64,000 nucleotides of DNA from CAMTUW01 sp947085035 (GCA_947085035.1 CAMTUW010000001.1:90413-154412); one strand, 5' to 3'; positions 49,921 to 58,113 are shown, counted from the stretch's first letter. Program-made: numbers and translations. Notes: generated by a model from the letters alone, not told the origin.

Positions 49921-50499
49921 TCGCCTCTCGACATCGGACACCATCTGATCGCAGCGCGCACTGCCGTCGGCATCACCCAACGCGAACTCGCAGAGCGTTT
50001 AGGCGTGAAGCAACCGCAGATCGCACGCTGGGAGGCGAGCGCGTATCGCTCCGCCTCTCTGGAGCGAGTCGATGCGGTCGCGCGCGTGCTGCGCGTCGAC
50101 GTCGGTGTGGTGGCACCACTCGCCGCCGAGACACCTGCGGTTTACTCGGCAGGCTCTGTCGCCACCGACACAGGTACTCGTGCTCTCGCGCGCCTCGGCG
50201 TGGCCCCCGAGACCATCGAGGCGTTCAGTCGGCTTCACGGGATATCCGAATTCGCGCTTTTCGGCTCGAGTGTCCGCACGGATTTCACGGCGACGAGTGA
50301 CGTCGACGTACTGGTGACTTGGGCCGATGGCGCAAAGCCCCTCGACTTCGGCATCCTCGACGACTTGCGAGAGGAGCTGCGGGGCATCTTCCGGCGCGAC
50401 GTCGATCTCATCGACCGAGAAAGCGTCGAGCACTCAGAGAACCACCTCCGCAGAAGCCGGATTCTCGATGGCGCACGGAGCGTCTATGTGGCGCGATGA
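49915..50499 (+). CDS. mntA: HTH-fused MNT-type nucleotidyltransferase antitoxin
   Basis: The 194-residue product has an XRE helix-turn-helix at residues about 8-65 (GITQRELAERLGVKQPQIARWEAS). A minimal nucleotidyltransferase follows (about 108-190) with GSSVRTDFTATSDVDVLV, the GSX10DXD motif. MntA antitoxins inactivate HepT toxins by adding AMP to a tyrosine. The fused HTH should give direct autoregulation. It overlaps hepT by 14 bases. The opposite role assignment (MNT as toxin) has been proposed for some pairs. Confidence 0.87.
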   Translation: MTSPLDIGHHLIAARTAVGITQRELAERLGVKQPQIARWEASAYRSASLERVDAVARVLRVDVGVVAPLAAETPAVYSAGSVATDTGTRALARLGVAPETIEAFSRLHGISEFALFGSSVRTDFTATSDVDVLVTWADGAKPLDFGILDDLREELRGIFRRDVDLIDRESVEHSENHLRRSRILDGARSVYVAR

Positions 50500-50854
50500 C
50501 GCGAACTTGCTCGACATGCTCATCTGGGCGAGACGCGCAGAAGAGTTCGTGAGCACTCTGACCGAGGAGGCGTTTCACTCCGACCGGCTGGTCCAGAGCG
50601 CGACCATCCGCTGTCTCGAAGTGATCGGCGAAGCTGCTGCTCGTGTGTCTTCGGCCTTCCGAGAAGAGCATCCCGAGATCCCCTGGCGCAAGATAGCGGG
50701 AATGCGCAACCGTCTTGCACATGAGTACGCCCGCGTCGATCTCTCAGAGGTATGGTTCGCCGCCAAGCGCGACTGCCCGGATCTGATCACCCGACTGGAA
50801 ACGCTGGTGCCGGAAGCGCCGGCGCCACTCCCGGACGAGTGGGAGTTCCTCTGA
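50486..50854 (+). CDS. hepT: HepT-like toxin (HEPN ribonuclease)
   Basis: A 122-residue all-helical HEPN domain with RNRLAHEY, the Rx4HxY active site whose Tyr is the AMPylation target. The C-terminus is Pro-rich (APAPLPDEWEFL). HepT toxins cut RNA. ATG 50486 follows GGAG at five-base spacing and lies in the end of mntA; ATG 50468 is possible but poorly placed. Confidence 0.88.
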   Translation: MWRDDANLLDMLIWARRAEEFVSTLTEEAFHSDRLVQSATIRCLEVIGEAAARVSSAFREEHPEIPWRKIAGMRNRLAHEYARVDLSEVWFAAKRDCPDLITRLETLVPEAPAPLPDEWEFL

Positions 50855-50988
50855 CCCTCGTACCCGAATCTCGGAGCGTCTCGCTGTTTTACGCTGTCTC
50901 GGCTACGATTCAGAGGTGAGCCGACCGGCCCGGCTCTCGCGCGAACGGTCCTGCGACTCGAGGCGCTGGGGGCGCACGATGAGGCATC

Positions 50989-52950
50989 GTGGACGATAAC
51001 GTACTGCTGAACGCGGTGATGCGGCGCCTCGGAGCCGCTTGGCGCTCCTCGCGCCTCTACCCTGCGAACAGCCCGATGACGCTGGAAGCGGCCCGATTGG
51101 CGTGCCAGGCCATCGAGGAGTACCTCCAGACCGAGCCCAGTCTCAAGCTCGACGTGATGCGCGAAGGGTTCATCCTCAGGGGGCTTGAAGGGGTGCTCAC
51201 CGCTCCTGGGATACCCGATCTCGCCGATGCGCTGGGCCTGCACGGAGTCGGCGAGCTGCACTTCGTGGCGCCCCCCACCCCCGAAGAGGTCTCTGCACTG
51301 GTTTCAGCGGCGGCCCTGCGCCCTCAAGACACGGACACTCGCGATCATCTCCGCAAGGCGCTCGCTCAGGCTGGCGTCGGCTCCATCAAAGTGGTGGCCG
51401 TCATGTTGTCCAAGATCGAGACGCCTCCCGAGATTCCCGAGGATGAGGCGGACCGATTCCTCGCAGAACTCACTGCGGACTCAAACCGCTTGGCGGTCTG
51501 GTTGCGCTCGCTACTCGCCTCCGACGACGAGGGTCTGACTGAGGGCATCCTGTTGCTCGCCGGGGCGACCGAAGACGTCCGTGTGTTCGGCCGCACGATG
51601 GCTGCCGCGTTCCTGGAACTGGAAAGCACCGACAAGGACCGCCTGTTGGAGGCGTCGATCGGGCTCGAGCCCATCCGACACGTGATGACCGAGATGGTCG
51701 CGAACCTCTCGGAGGTGGAGCTTGTCGCCGCGATTCGAAGCGGGCGATACAGCAGCAACCCGATGGCGCTCTCATACGCGCTCGCGAAGCTGCCCGTGGG
51801 CGATCGCTACGAGGCCCTCGCGCATGAGACCGAGATCGCCCTCCGAGCCGCCGACACAAGTGAGGAGCAGGTAGCGTTCCTCGCACGGACAGCGGCGCTG
51901 AGGCGAACCCCAGCCGCAGAGACTCCCCTCACCCAAGCGGATCCGGCCTATCTCTCCACACTCGAGAACTCGCAGTTGCAGCCCCACCATCTCGCCTCGC
52001 TCAAGGAGATCACCACCTCGAGGACGAGCCTCGATGCGAACAGCGTCGCGACCCTTCTGCGACTGTTTGAACTGACGGACACCTTCTCCTCCTTCTCGCG
52101 CGTGCTTGGCGCTCTCGCTCGCAGCGTGCCGCGACTGCTTGAGGAGAGAAGCCCTGAACTCGCGATGCTCGTGGTACACAGGATCTCAGCGCAGGGGACG
52201 GAATCGTCCAGGCCATGGCCTCAGCTGCACGACAGTGTCGAGGAGGCGATGGCCGAGGTGTGCACCGAACGCACCATGGCCGCTCTGCTCACGCTGTCGT
52301 CTTCTGACACGCGCGCCGTCGAATACGCGAAGGAGTTGGTGTCGCTCACCGGCGACCGGGCCGCCCACAGCCTGGCTGCGACCGCCCTCGCATCGGATGC
52401 AGAAGATGCCATGCCGTTCGCTGAAGAGGTCATGGGCCGTCGTCTGGCCGAGATCCTCGCACCCGAGGCCGCCAACGTGGACGAGCGCAACGTCGCACGT
52501 CTCGTCGCGCTGTTCGCTCACGACGGAGGCCCGTCGTGCGTGCAGGCCATCGCGACGCTCACTGCGCGTCCCGAAGACAGAGTGCGCGCTGAGACCGCGC
52601 GGGGGCTGGCGGCTGTGGGCGGCTCGGCGATGATCCGGTACATGCCGCAGCTGCTACGCGACGCGTCCTATGTCGTGTCAGGGCCGGCGCTGCGCGTATT
52701 GGCCCGCAACGGCAGCGCCGAGGCAGTGACGTTGCTCGGGAACAGGCTCGCGGAGATCGACAGCGAGAAGGACATGCCGGCGGCCCGCGAGATCATCTCC
52801 TTGCTGGCCCTCTCGCCGTCCGGATCCGCCGCCTCAGCGCTCAAGCGAATCGTGGAGCAGGGCTCCGTCTTCAAGCGCATAGGGTGGCGCTCGGAGATGA
52901 GACGTCTCGCGACCGAGGCATTGGCGCGACTCGATGCGAGGGGGCCTTAA
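50989..52950 (+). CDS. HEAT-repeat protein sharing an N-terminal domain with the next gene
   Basis: A 653-residue soluble, helical protein. Residues about 10-95 (SSRLYPANSPMTLEAARLA, LKLDVMREGFILRG) are similar to the start of the downstream HD-GYP protein. The rest is helical, with clear HEAT-type repeats towards the end (CVQAIATLTARPEDRVRAETARGL, MPQLLRDASYVVSGPALRVLARNG). No catalytic motif was found. It starts at GTG 50989 after GAGG and is joined stop-to-start with the HD-GYP gene. A scaffold or regulator for that phosphodiesterase is a reasonable guess. Confidence 0.65.
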   Translation: MDDNVLLNAVMRRLGAAWRSSRLYPANSPMTLEAARLACQAIEEYLQTEPSLKLDVMREGFILRGLEGVLTAPGIPDLADALGLHGVGELHFVAPPTPEEVSALVSAAALRPQDTDTRDHLRKALAQAGVGSIKVVAVMLSKIETPPEIPEDEADRFLAELTADSNRLAVWLRSLLASDDEGLTEGILLLAGATEDVRVFGRTMAAAFLELESTDKDRLLEASIGLEPIRHVMTEMVANLSEVELVAAIRSGRYSSNPMALSYALAKLPVGDRYEALAHETEIALRAADTSEEQVAFLARTAALRRTPAAETPLTQADPAYLSTLENSQLQPHHLASLKEITTSRTSLDANSVATLLRLFELTDTFSSFSRVLGALARSVPRLLEERSPELAMLVVHRISAQGTESSRPWPQLHDSVEEAMAEVCTERTMAALLTLSSSDTRAVEYAKELVSLTGDRAAHSLAATALASDAEDAMPFAEEVMGRRLAEILAPEAANVDERNVARLVALFAHDGGPSCVQAIATLTARPEDRVRAETARGLAAVGGSAMIRYMPQLLRDASYVVSGPALRVLARNGSAEAVTLLGNRLAEIDSEKDMPAAREIISLLALSPSGSAASALKRIVEQGSVFKRIGWRSEMRRLATEALARLDARGP

Positions 52951-54255
52951 GTGGGCGCGATCGAGATCGCCGGAGCGCTTGCCGCTTCTCGCCGAGCGGT
53001 ACGCCTCTACCCTGCTGCGCACCCGACTCACCGCACGGCCGTGCGTGAGCTGGTCGCCGAGGTGCGCGCGCTGGTCGACATCCGCCCACTGACGCTCAGT
53101 CTGCGCGAGGGCCGGCTCTACGAGGGAAGCGTCGTCATCGCCGAGGCCGGCGCCTCGGTTCGCGCACTCGCCGAAGCGATGGAGAGTCGGCGTGTGGAGA
53201 GCCTGACGTTCCACATGGGATTCGCCGAGGCTGACGCGGTGGCCCTCAGCGAGGTCCTGAGTATCCGACCGTCTCCGGATCTTCACGTCCACATGGAACT
53301 CGAGGAACGCAGCATCAGCGCCGTGACCGTCAGCGAACTCGAGGACCTCTCGGCGCATCAGAGTGAGGCGCGAGATCAGCGCCGTGAAGCCGATCGCTCG
53401 CTGTACCGCCAGTCTGTCACCGCGCTCAACGCGATGGCGACGGAACTCGTGGACCGACCTGTGGTGGATCCGGTCGCGGCCACCCGCGTGATCGCGCAGT
53501 TCATCGAGCGCGTCACCGCAGATCCTCCGTCGATCATCGCACTGGCCATGATGACCGGCCACGGTGAGCGTTGGAGATCCCACTCGCTCAGCGTGATGCT
53601 CTACTCCCTCGTCATAGGCAGCGGTATCGGCATGTCTGACAAGCAGTTGTTGGCTGTCGGGCTTGCTGGGTTGATGCACGACATCGGCTACACGCTGGAC
53701 CATGGCGAGAACGATGACGCCGCGCGGAGCAACCATCCGCTGCTTGGAGCGCATACGCTAGGAGCGTTGCTCGACGAGGACTACACCGCGATGATCGTGG
53801 CCTACGAACACCACATGGGTGTAGACGGTTCGGGTTGGCCGGAGAGAGACCCCGGATACGTCCTGCACCCTTGCAGCCGAATCGTCGCGGTCGCCGATCG
53901 TTACGACACGCTCATCCGACCGCCACGAGGCGCCGTGCTTCGCCCGGACGAAGCGGTGAGGCAACTCATGCGAGAAGCCTCCGACGGTCCGCTCGACCCC
54001 GTGCTCACGCGAGTGTTCGTGCACACGGTGGGCGTGATGCCCGTGGGTACCGTGTTGCGTCTCTCCGACTTCAGCATCGGTATCGTCTCAGCGCCGGGAC
54101 GCGACCAGCTTCGCCCGACGATCCGGTTGATACTGGCATCCGATGGGTCGGAAGTGCGTCCGATTCGCGACATCTGCCTCGCCGAGGACGAACGCACGAT
54201 CCTCGAAGTCGTGTCCGCGGCCATGCTGGAGCTGCGGCCCTCCGACTACCTGTAG
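52951..54255 (+). CDS. HD-GYP-type phosphohydrolase
   Basis: A 434-residue protein. Residues 1-100 form the domain shared with the preceding gene (AVRLYPAAHPTHRTAVREL, LSLREGRLYEGS). The HD-GYP core (about 185-360) keeps HSLSV, GLMHDIG, the HPLLGA motif, and YEHHMGVDGSGWPE, with GWP in place of GYP and both histidines present. A C-terminal beta domain (about 345-425) follows. It is likely an active di-iron or tri-iron enzyme that hydrolyses cyclic dinucleotides, unlike the degenerate protein at 2640. GTG 52951 directly follows the TAA of the upstream gene. Confidence 0.85.
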   Translation: MGAIEIAGALAASRRAVRLYPAAHPTHRTAVRELVAEVRALVDIRPLTLSLREGRLYEGSVVIAEAGASVRALAEAMESRRVESLTFHMGFAEADAVALSEVLSIRPSPDLHVHMELEERSISAVTVSELEDLSAHQSEARDQRREADRSLYRQSVTALNAMATELVDRPVVDPVAATRVIAQFIERVTADPPSIIALAMMTGHGERWRSHSLSVMLYSLVIGSGIGMSDKQLLAVGLAGLMHDIGYTLDHGENDDAARSNHPLLGAHTLGALLDEDYTAMIVAYEHHMGVDGSGWPERDPGYVLHPCSRIVAVADRYDTLIRPPRGAVLRPDEAVRQLMREASDGPLDPVLTRVFVHTVGVMPVGTVLRLSDFSIGIVSAPGRDQLRPTIRLILASDGSEVRPIRDICLAEDERTILEVVSAAMLELRPSDYL

Positions 54256-54289
54256 CCGGAGGGGGTCTTCGCTGCGATTAGCCAGACGG

Positions 54290-55534
54290 TCATGCGTCTT
54301 GGGGCGCTGCATTCATCGACCGGAGCGCTGGCGTCACCATCGACCACGCCGCCACCAGCCCCGATGCGACAGCCATGACCGCAAACGTGCTGGTGACGCC
54401 GAACGCTTTGGTCATGAGGCCGGCGGCCAGGTAGCCTACGGGATACAGCGCATACGCGAACGTGAACACCGCCGAGAGCGCTCGGCCACGCATCTCCTCG
54501 GCGGTACGCTCTTGAAGCACCGTGTTGAGAATCGGATTGATGGGTCCTGTCAGGAATCCGCCAACCGCCATCACGGCCACCTGTACCCAGTACGTTGGCG
54601 ACAGCGCGAACACGCCTGCGATCGCCGAGGCCGCGATGAGACCGGAGACGAACACCGGTCGCCTGGACATCCGGGCTCCGAAAGCGCTGTACACGAGCGC
54701 GCCCCCCACCCCTCCTGCCGAGAATGCCATGAACAGCACGCCCATCTGCTGTGGCTGGTCCAGACGCTCGTAGACGACGGGCAAGACGACGGCGACCATC
54801 GAATACACCAGGGTGAAAGAGATCGTCGAGAGCACGTTCGTTGAGCGGATCGCCGGCTCACGCCAGGCGAAACGCAGGCCGTCCAGCGCGTAGGTCAACC
54901 AGTGCTGTCGTACCTCGATTCTTGGCGGGGGACCTGGCATACGGACCGCGCCTACCAGGACCGCCGACGCGACGAAACCGAAACACATCACCCAAAACGA
55001 CGACTCCGCCCCTATCGTCGCTATCAGCACACCGGCCGCGCCCGGCCCCAGCAGCCAAGCGAATCCCCACACCGCCTCGTGCACGCCGTTAACGCGCTCG
55101 AGCTTGATGCGCGCTCGCTTCGCGACGTCGGGCAGCATCGCTTCGCGCGCGGTGACGCCCACCGGATCGAACACGGCGCCCACGACCGACGCCACCAGCA
55201 CCAGCGGATACGTGAGCATACCCAGCAACGCGAAGACCGGGATCATCGCCGCCGATATGGCCGAGAAGATGTCCGAACCAACACTGGTGCGCTGCCGGCC
55301 CAGCCGGTCGATGATGACGCCGCTGGCGAGTGATGCCGCAAGCATGGGCAACGCGCCGACCGCTACGACGATACCCGCTGCTGCCGGATCACCGGTGAGC
55401 TTGAGCGTCAGCCACGGAAGTGCGATCGCGGCGACACCGTTGCCGATGCCGGCGATCAGCGTGGCGGCCTCGAGTGCGAAGAACGGGACAAAGTCCCGGC
55501 GCGGGGCGTCTTCGGAGTGCACGTTCCTCCTCAT
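54290..55534 (-). CDS. MFS efflux transporter
   Basis: A 414-residue major facilitator with 12 helices. The loop between helices 2 and 3 reads GVIIDRLGRQRTSVGSD, the family motif A. Two six-helix halves are joined around residue 205. It resembles the EntS/macrolide-exporter branch, but the substrate is unknown. The start is unclear: ATG 55534 has GGTGAG upstream, while GTG 55522 follows AGGAGG at only three bases. It is convergent with the HD-GYP gene. Confidence 0.85.
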   Translation of the reverse strand: MRRNVHSEDAPRRDFVPFFALEAATLIAGIGNGVAAIALPWLTLKLTGDPAAAGIVVAVGALPMLAASLASGVIIDRLGRQRTSVGSDIFSAISAAMIPVFALLGMLTYPLVLVASVVGAVFDPVGVTAREAMLPDVAKRARIKLERVNGVHEAVWGFAWLLGPGAAGVLIATIGAESSFWVMCFGFVASAVLVGAVRMPGPPPRIEVRQHWLTYALDGLRFAWREPAIRSTNVLSTISFTLVYSMVAVVLPVVYERLDQPQQMGVLFMAFSAGGVGGALVYSAFGARMSRRPVFVSGLIAASAIAGVFALSPTYWVQVAVMAVGGFLTGPINPILNTVLQERTAEEMRGRALSAVFTFAYALYPVGYLAAGLMTKAFGVTSTFAVMAVASGLVAAWSMVTPALRSMNAAPQDA

Positions 55535-55689
55535 CTCACCATCCGCGACTCCTCAGGAGTCTTCCCATCCGTATTCCCGTAGACGGCGACCGAAGACCTG
55601 CCCACGATCCTCCCATTGTTTGAACAAGTGATGGACAGCCCGAACCATGATTCTATACCAGCGCGCGGTTGCAGATGATGCACCCGCAA

Positions 55690-55712
55690 TGTACACTGCG
55701 TACTGGAGGTAC
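55690..55712 (+). promoter_or_regulatory. YefM-type operator and promoter element
   Basis: TGTACA at 55690-55695 is the core hexamer known from yefM-yoeB operators. GTAC occurs three times at exact nine-base steps (55691, 55700, 55709). TACACT at 55692-55697 could be the -10. The region ends in the GGAGGT ribosome site of the antitoxin gene. Confidence 0.55.
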
Positions 55713-55715
55713 ATC

Positions 55716-55979
55716 ATGAACAGAATGACCGTCGCCCAGGCTCGGGCGAGTTTCGCCGACACGCTGAACAGAGCTACTTACGCGCGCGAACGCACGATCA
55801 TCACGCGTCACGACGAAGACATCGCGGCGATCATCTCCGTCGAGGAGCTTCAGTTCTTGGACGCGCTGGTCGAGCGCTACGAGGACGACAGCGACGTGGC
55901 AGACGCGCGATCGGCGCTCATGGAGGCGCGCGAAGACCGAGTCGCCTGGGGCGACGTCAAACGCGAGTTCGGCCTGTAG
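55716..55979 (+). CDS. Phd/YefM family antitoxin
   Basis: An 87-residue antitoxin. The Phd/YefM fold is MTVAQARASFADTLNRATYARERTIITRH, then IAAIISVEELQFLDAL, followed by an acidic toxin-binding tail with the end DVKREFGL. GGAGGT precedes ATG 55716. It is expected to neutralise the RelE/ParE-type toxin that starts three bases after its stop and to repress the shared promoter. Confidence 0.88.
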   Translation: MNRMTVAQARASFADTLNRATYARERTIITRHDEDIAAIISVEELQFLDALVERYEDDSDVADARSALMEAREDRVAWGDVKREFGL

Positions 55980-55982
55980 CCG

Positions 55983-56249
55983 GTGTCACCCTATCGTGTC
56001 GAGTTCGGCTCTAGCGCGTACCGAGGTTTCGCCAAGCTTGAACCCTCGGTACGAATCAGAGTGGCGGCTCGGATCGAGGAATTGGCGGATGACCCCCGAC
56101 CGCGCACTGCGAAACGGCTCGTGGCACCCGAGGAGCTCTATAGGATCCGAGTAGGCGCATACCGCGTGGTCTACGCGGTCGAAGACGACGTTCTCATTGT
56201 GCTGGTTCTCAAGATCGGACACCGGCGAGACATCTATCGGGGCCTCTAG
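55983..56249 (+). CDS. RelE/ParE family toxin
   Basis: An 88-residue toxin of the RelE superfamily: YRVEFGSSAYRGFAKLEPSVR, then RLVAPEELYRIRVGAYRVVYAVEDD, then VLKIGHRRDIYRGL. RelE toxins cut mRNA at the ribosome, ParE toxins act on gyrase; the YRIRVGxYRVVY and GHRxxIY pattern favours the RelE-like branch. The start is GTG 55983. It is convergent with hgcB, 46 bases away. Confidence 0.88.
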   Translation: MSPYRVEFGSSAYRGFAKLEPSVRIRVAARIEELADDPRPRTAKRLVAPEELYRIRVGAYRVVYAVEDDVLIVLVLKIGHRRDIYRGL

Positions 56250-56295
56250 ACCAATCGCTTGAACCGGCGATCCATGTGCGAGACCGGCTCTCCCG

Positions 56296-56583
56296 CTAGC
56301 AGCCGCTCTCGCAGTCGCACGAGGGCTCGGTACCTCTGATCCAGCCGTTGATGATGGCTGCGGCACAGCCCACGCCGGGGCTCACGCTGATCGCGCCCTG
56401 AGCGCAGTTGAGCGTGCAAGCGCCGCACTCCATGCAAGCGCCACGGTCAGCGATGTGCGCGAAGCGGTCGCGTATCTCGAACACACCGTGCGGGCAGACC
56501 TGCATACACACGCGGCACCCGTTGCACTTCTTGCCGTCCAACTCGAGGGTGACGACCTCTTCGATGTAACGCAGCCCGGCCAT
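56296..56583 (-). CDS. hgcB: mercury-methylation ferredoxin HgcB
   Basis: A 95-residue 2[4Fe-4S] protein. The first cluster is Cys20, 23, 26, 30 (CNGCRVCMQVCP). The second is Cys50, 53, 56, 60 (CMECGACTLNCA), and CMECGAC is the HgcB hallmark. Cys73 lies in VSPGVGCAAAII, and Cys89, 91 and 95 form the cysteine-rich tail thought to bind Hg(II). HgcB returns HgcA cobalamin to Co(I) and may hand over mercury. ATG 56583 lies one base after the hgcA stop; a TTG 56616 start would overlap hgcA. The length and order match known HgcB proteins. Confidence 0.96.
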   Translation of the reverse strand: MAGLRYIEEVVTLELDGKKCNGCRVCMQVCPHGVFEIRDRFAHIADRGACMECGACTLNCAQGAISVSPGVGCAAAIINGWIRGTEPSCDCESGC

Positions 56584-56584
56584 C

Positions 56585-57709
56585 TCAGGCCCGCCACCCG
56601 AACACGACGCCCGCAAGCGTGACCACTACCCCGCTGAAGAGCCCGGCCAGCTGCCATGGGATCACCCGGCGCATCTCCCACTCGACGCCCGACGGCGACG
56701 TGAAGGTGGAGGCGCCAGTGAAGTTCATCGCGACGTAACTCGCGATCGCGACGGCAACGGTACTGAGGCCAGCAAGCGCGAGCTTCGGCACGGCGTCGGC
56801 GAACGCCAACGCGACCGCAGCGACAGCGAGCGCTCCCACTAACGCGCCCTTGAGCGCGAACGTGCGACCGGGGATCCATGGGAGCAGGACCGGGACGACG
56901 AAGGCGCCAGCGACCACGGCAGCGAGCGCGGATGCCGCCGCAAAGCCGATGACCCCGACCAACGACGGCGCCCCGAGCCCCGCTGCAACCGCCAGCACCG
57001 CAACGAACGCCAGCGCCACGAGTGTTCGCGAACGCCAGAGCACCGACAGCTCGACTCCGGTCAGTTTCGCGCGTTCACGCAGTGTGAAGCTGACGCGCCG
57101 CATCCGGGGAGTCGCCTGGTTGCCCGCATCGAGGAACGCGGGAAGGTCGGCCGCGCGAACAGGCCCCCACGCCACGGAGAATCCCGACCCGGCGCGCACG
57201 GCATGTCCGGCGACCCCCGTCGCGCCAAGCTGTGGCAACACCAGTGTCCGGTGGCTCACCACCTGCTCAAGCCGAACGGCGCGAATCCTCGAAACGAGTT
57301 CGTCCGTGCCGAACGTGCCCTTCCCGGCAGCGCACCACACGTTGACGCCTTTGGTGTCCAGCACGAGTAGCCACAGCGAGCGCCCCTTGAGCTCGCTCCG
57401 CAGCGTGTCGAACGTGAGCTTGTAGTTCGCCGTGACGAGCACGGGCGCGGTGTCGTCAGGCTCCCCGATCGCGTAGAGCCCCGGCTTCACTCGGTAGTCG
57501 GATCGCCGAAAGCCCAGACGCACGCGCACTCCTCCGCGGCGGTCGCGCTCCGTGAGTTCGGTCGCGATACACGAAACGGCCCCGCCGAATGTCGAGAGCT
57601 CACCCGTCACGAACGGTTGAGGCGCATACTGGTAGGCATCATCTGCCGAAGCGCTGCCGCAGGAGGAGTTCGCAGCGGAGTTCACCTTTGGCGGGCAGCA
57701 CTCACTCAT
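56585..57709 (-). CDS. hgcA: corrinoid mercury methyltransferase HgcA
   Basis: The 374-residue product has a corrinoid-binding domain (about 30-200) with the cap-helix signature NVWCAAGK at 123-130. Cys126 is the predicted lower ligand of cobalt, and GKGTFGTDELV follows. Five membrane helices (about 227-245, 248-270, 285-304, 308-327, 351-371) and the conserved MNFTGASTFTSPSGVEWEM near the end complete the HgcA layout. It transfers a methyl group, thought to come from a corrinoid/folate pathway, to Hg(II), forming methylmercury. The N-terminus has extra cysteines (Cys4, 5, 17). CdhD-like corrinoid proteins lack the membrane domain. The ATG overlaps arsR by eight bases. Confidence 0.97.
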   Translation of the reverse strand: MSECCPPKVNSAANSSCGSASADDAYQYAPQPFVTGELSTFGGAVSCIATELTERDRRGGVRVRLGFRRSDYRVKPGLYAIGEPDDTAPVLVTANYKLTFDTLRSELKGRSLWLLVLDTKGVNVWCAAGKGTFGTDELVSRIRAVRLEQVVSHRTLVLPQLGATGVAGHAVRAGSGFSVAWGPVRAADLPAFLDAGNQATPRMRRVSFTLRERAKLTGVELSVLWRSRTLVALAFVAVLAVAAGLGAPSLVGVIGFAAASALAAVVAGAFVVPVLLPWIPGRTFALKGALVGALAVAAVALAFADAVPKLALAGLSTVAVAIASYVAMNFTGASTFTSPSGVEWEMRRVIPWQLAGLFSGVVVTLAGVVFGWRA

Positions 57710-58037
57710 CCTTGCGCCCTCTTCTTCTGGAAGCTTGGCCGGACCCCCCGGAACAGCACGCCGAAGGGATCGACGGCACGCGGGCCGCGAGTTCGCTCAA
57801 CTGGGCACTCAGATCGCTGAGCGCCTCGCGGTCAAGGCCGCAGTGCAGCCAGGTTCCACGGCGGCGTGTCGTGACCAGCCCGGCGTCCCGAAGACGCTTG
57901 ACGTGGTGCGAGGCGAGCGCGCCTGAGATGTCCAGCGCGGCGGCTACGTCGCATACGCACTTCTCGCCGCCAGCCAGAAGTCGCACGATCGCGAGCCGGT
58001 TCTCGTCTGCGAGTGCCTCGAAGATCCGTGTGTCCAT
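57702..58037 (-). CDS. arsR: ArsR/SmtB-family regulator of the hgcAB operon
   Basis: A 111-residue winged-helix protein: FEALADENRLAIVRLL, EKCVCDVAAALDISGALASHHVKRLRDAGLV and RRRGTWLHCGL in the wing. Cys27 and Cys29 form the CVC motif of alpha-3 metal(loid) sites as in ArsR; Cys66 and the Cys94-Cys95 pair are further possible ligands. Such proteins leave DNA when As(III), Sb(III) or soft metals bind; Hg(II) is plausible here. It heads arsR-hgcA-hgcB and overlaps hgcA. ATG 58037 lies six bases after a possible -10, so it may be leaderless. Confidence 0.92.
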   Translation of the reverse strand: MDTRIFEALADENRLAIVRLLAGGEKCVCDVAAALDISGALASHHVKRLRDAGLVTTRRRGTWLHCGLDREALSDLSAQLSELAARVPSIPSACCSGGSGQASRRRGRKDE

Positions 58038-58043
58038 GGCGCC

Positions 58044-58085
58044 AGTTTGATCAAACCGTCGTTTGTGTGTCAAACGGTTGTTTGA
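58044..58085 (-). promoter_or_regulatory. arsR-hgcAB promoter covered by repeated palindromic operators
   Basis: On the minus strand TTGACA (58073-58068), 18 bases, CAAACT (58049-58044), six bases, then ATG. Three palindromes cover it: TCAAAC-N4-GTTTGA (58070-58085), CAAAC-N4-GTTTG (58052-58065) and perfect GTTTGATCAAAC (58045-58056). The first two have centres 19 bases apart, nearly two helical turns. This fits two or more ArsR dimers blocking the promoter. Confidence 0.75.
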
Positions 58086-58113
58086 CTACGCCGCCCGTCT
58101 TATGACACCCCCA

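Noticed and set aside
56585..57709. HgcA as a CdhD-type acetyl-CoA synthase corrinoid protein
   Set aside because: The NVWCAAGK motif, C-terminal five-helix domain and adjacent HgcB do not fit CdhD.
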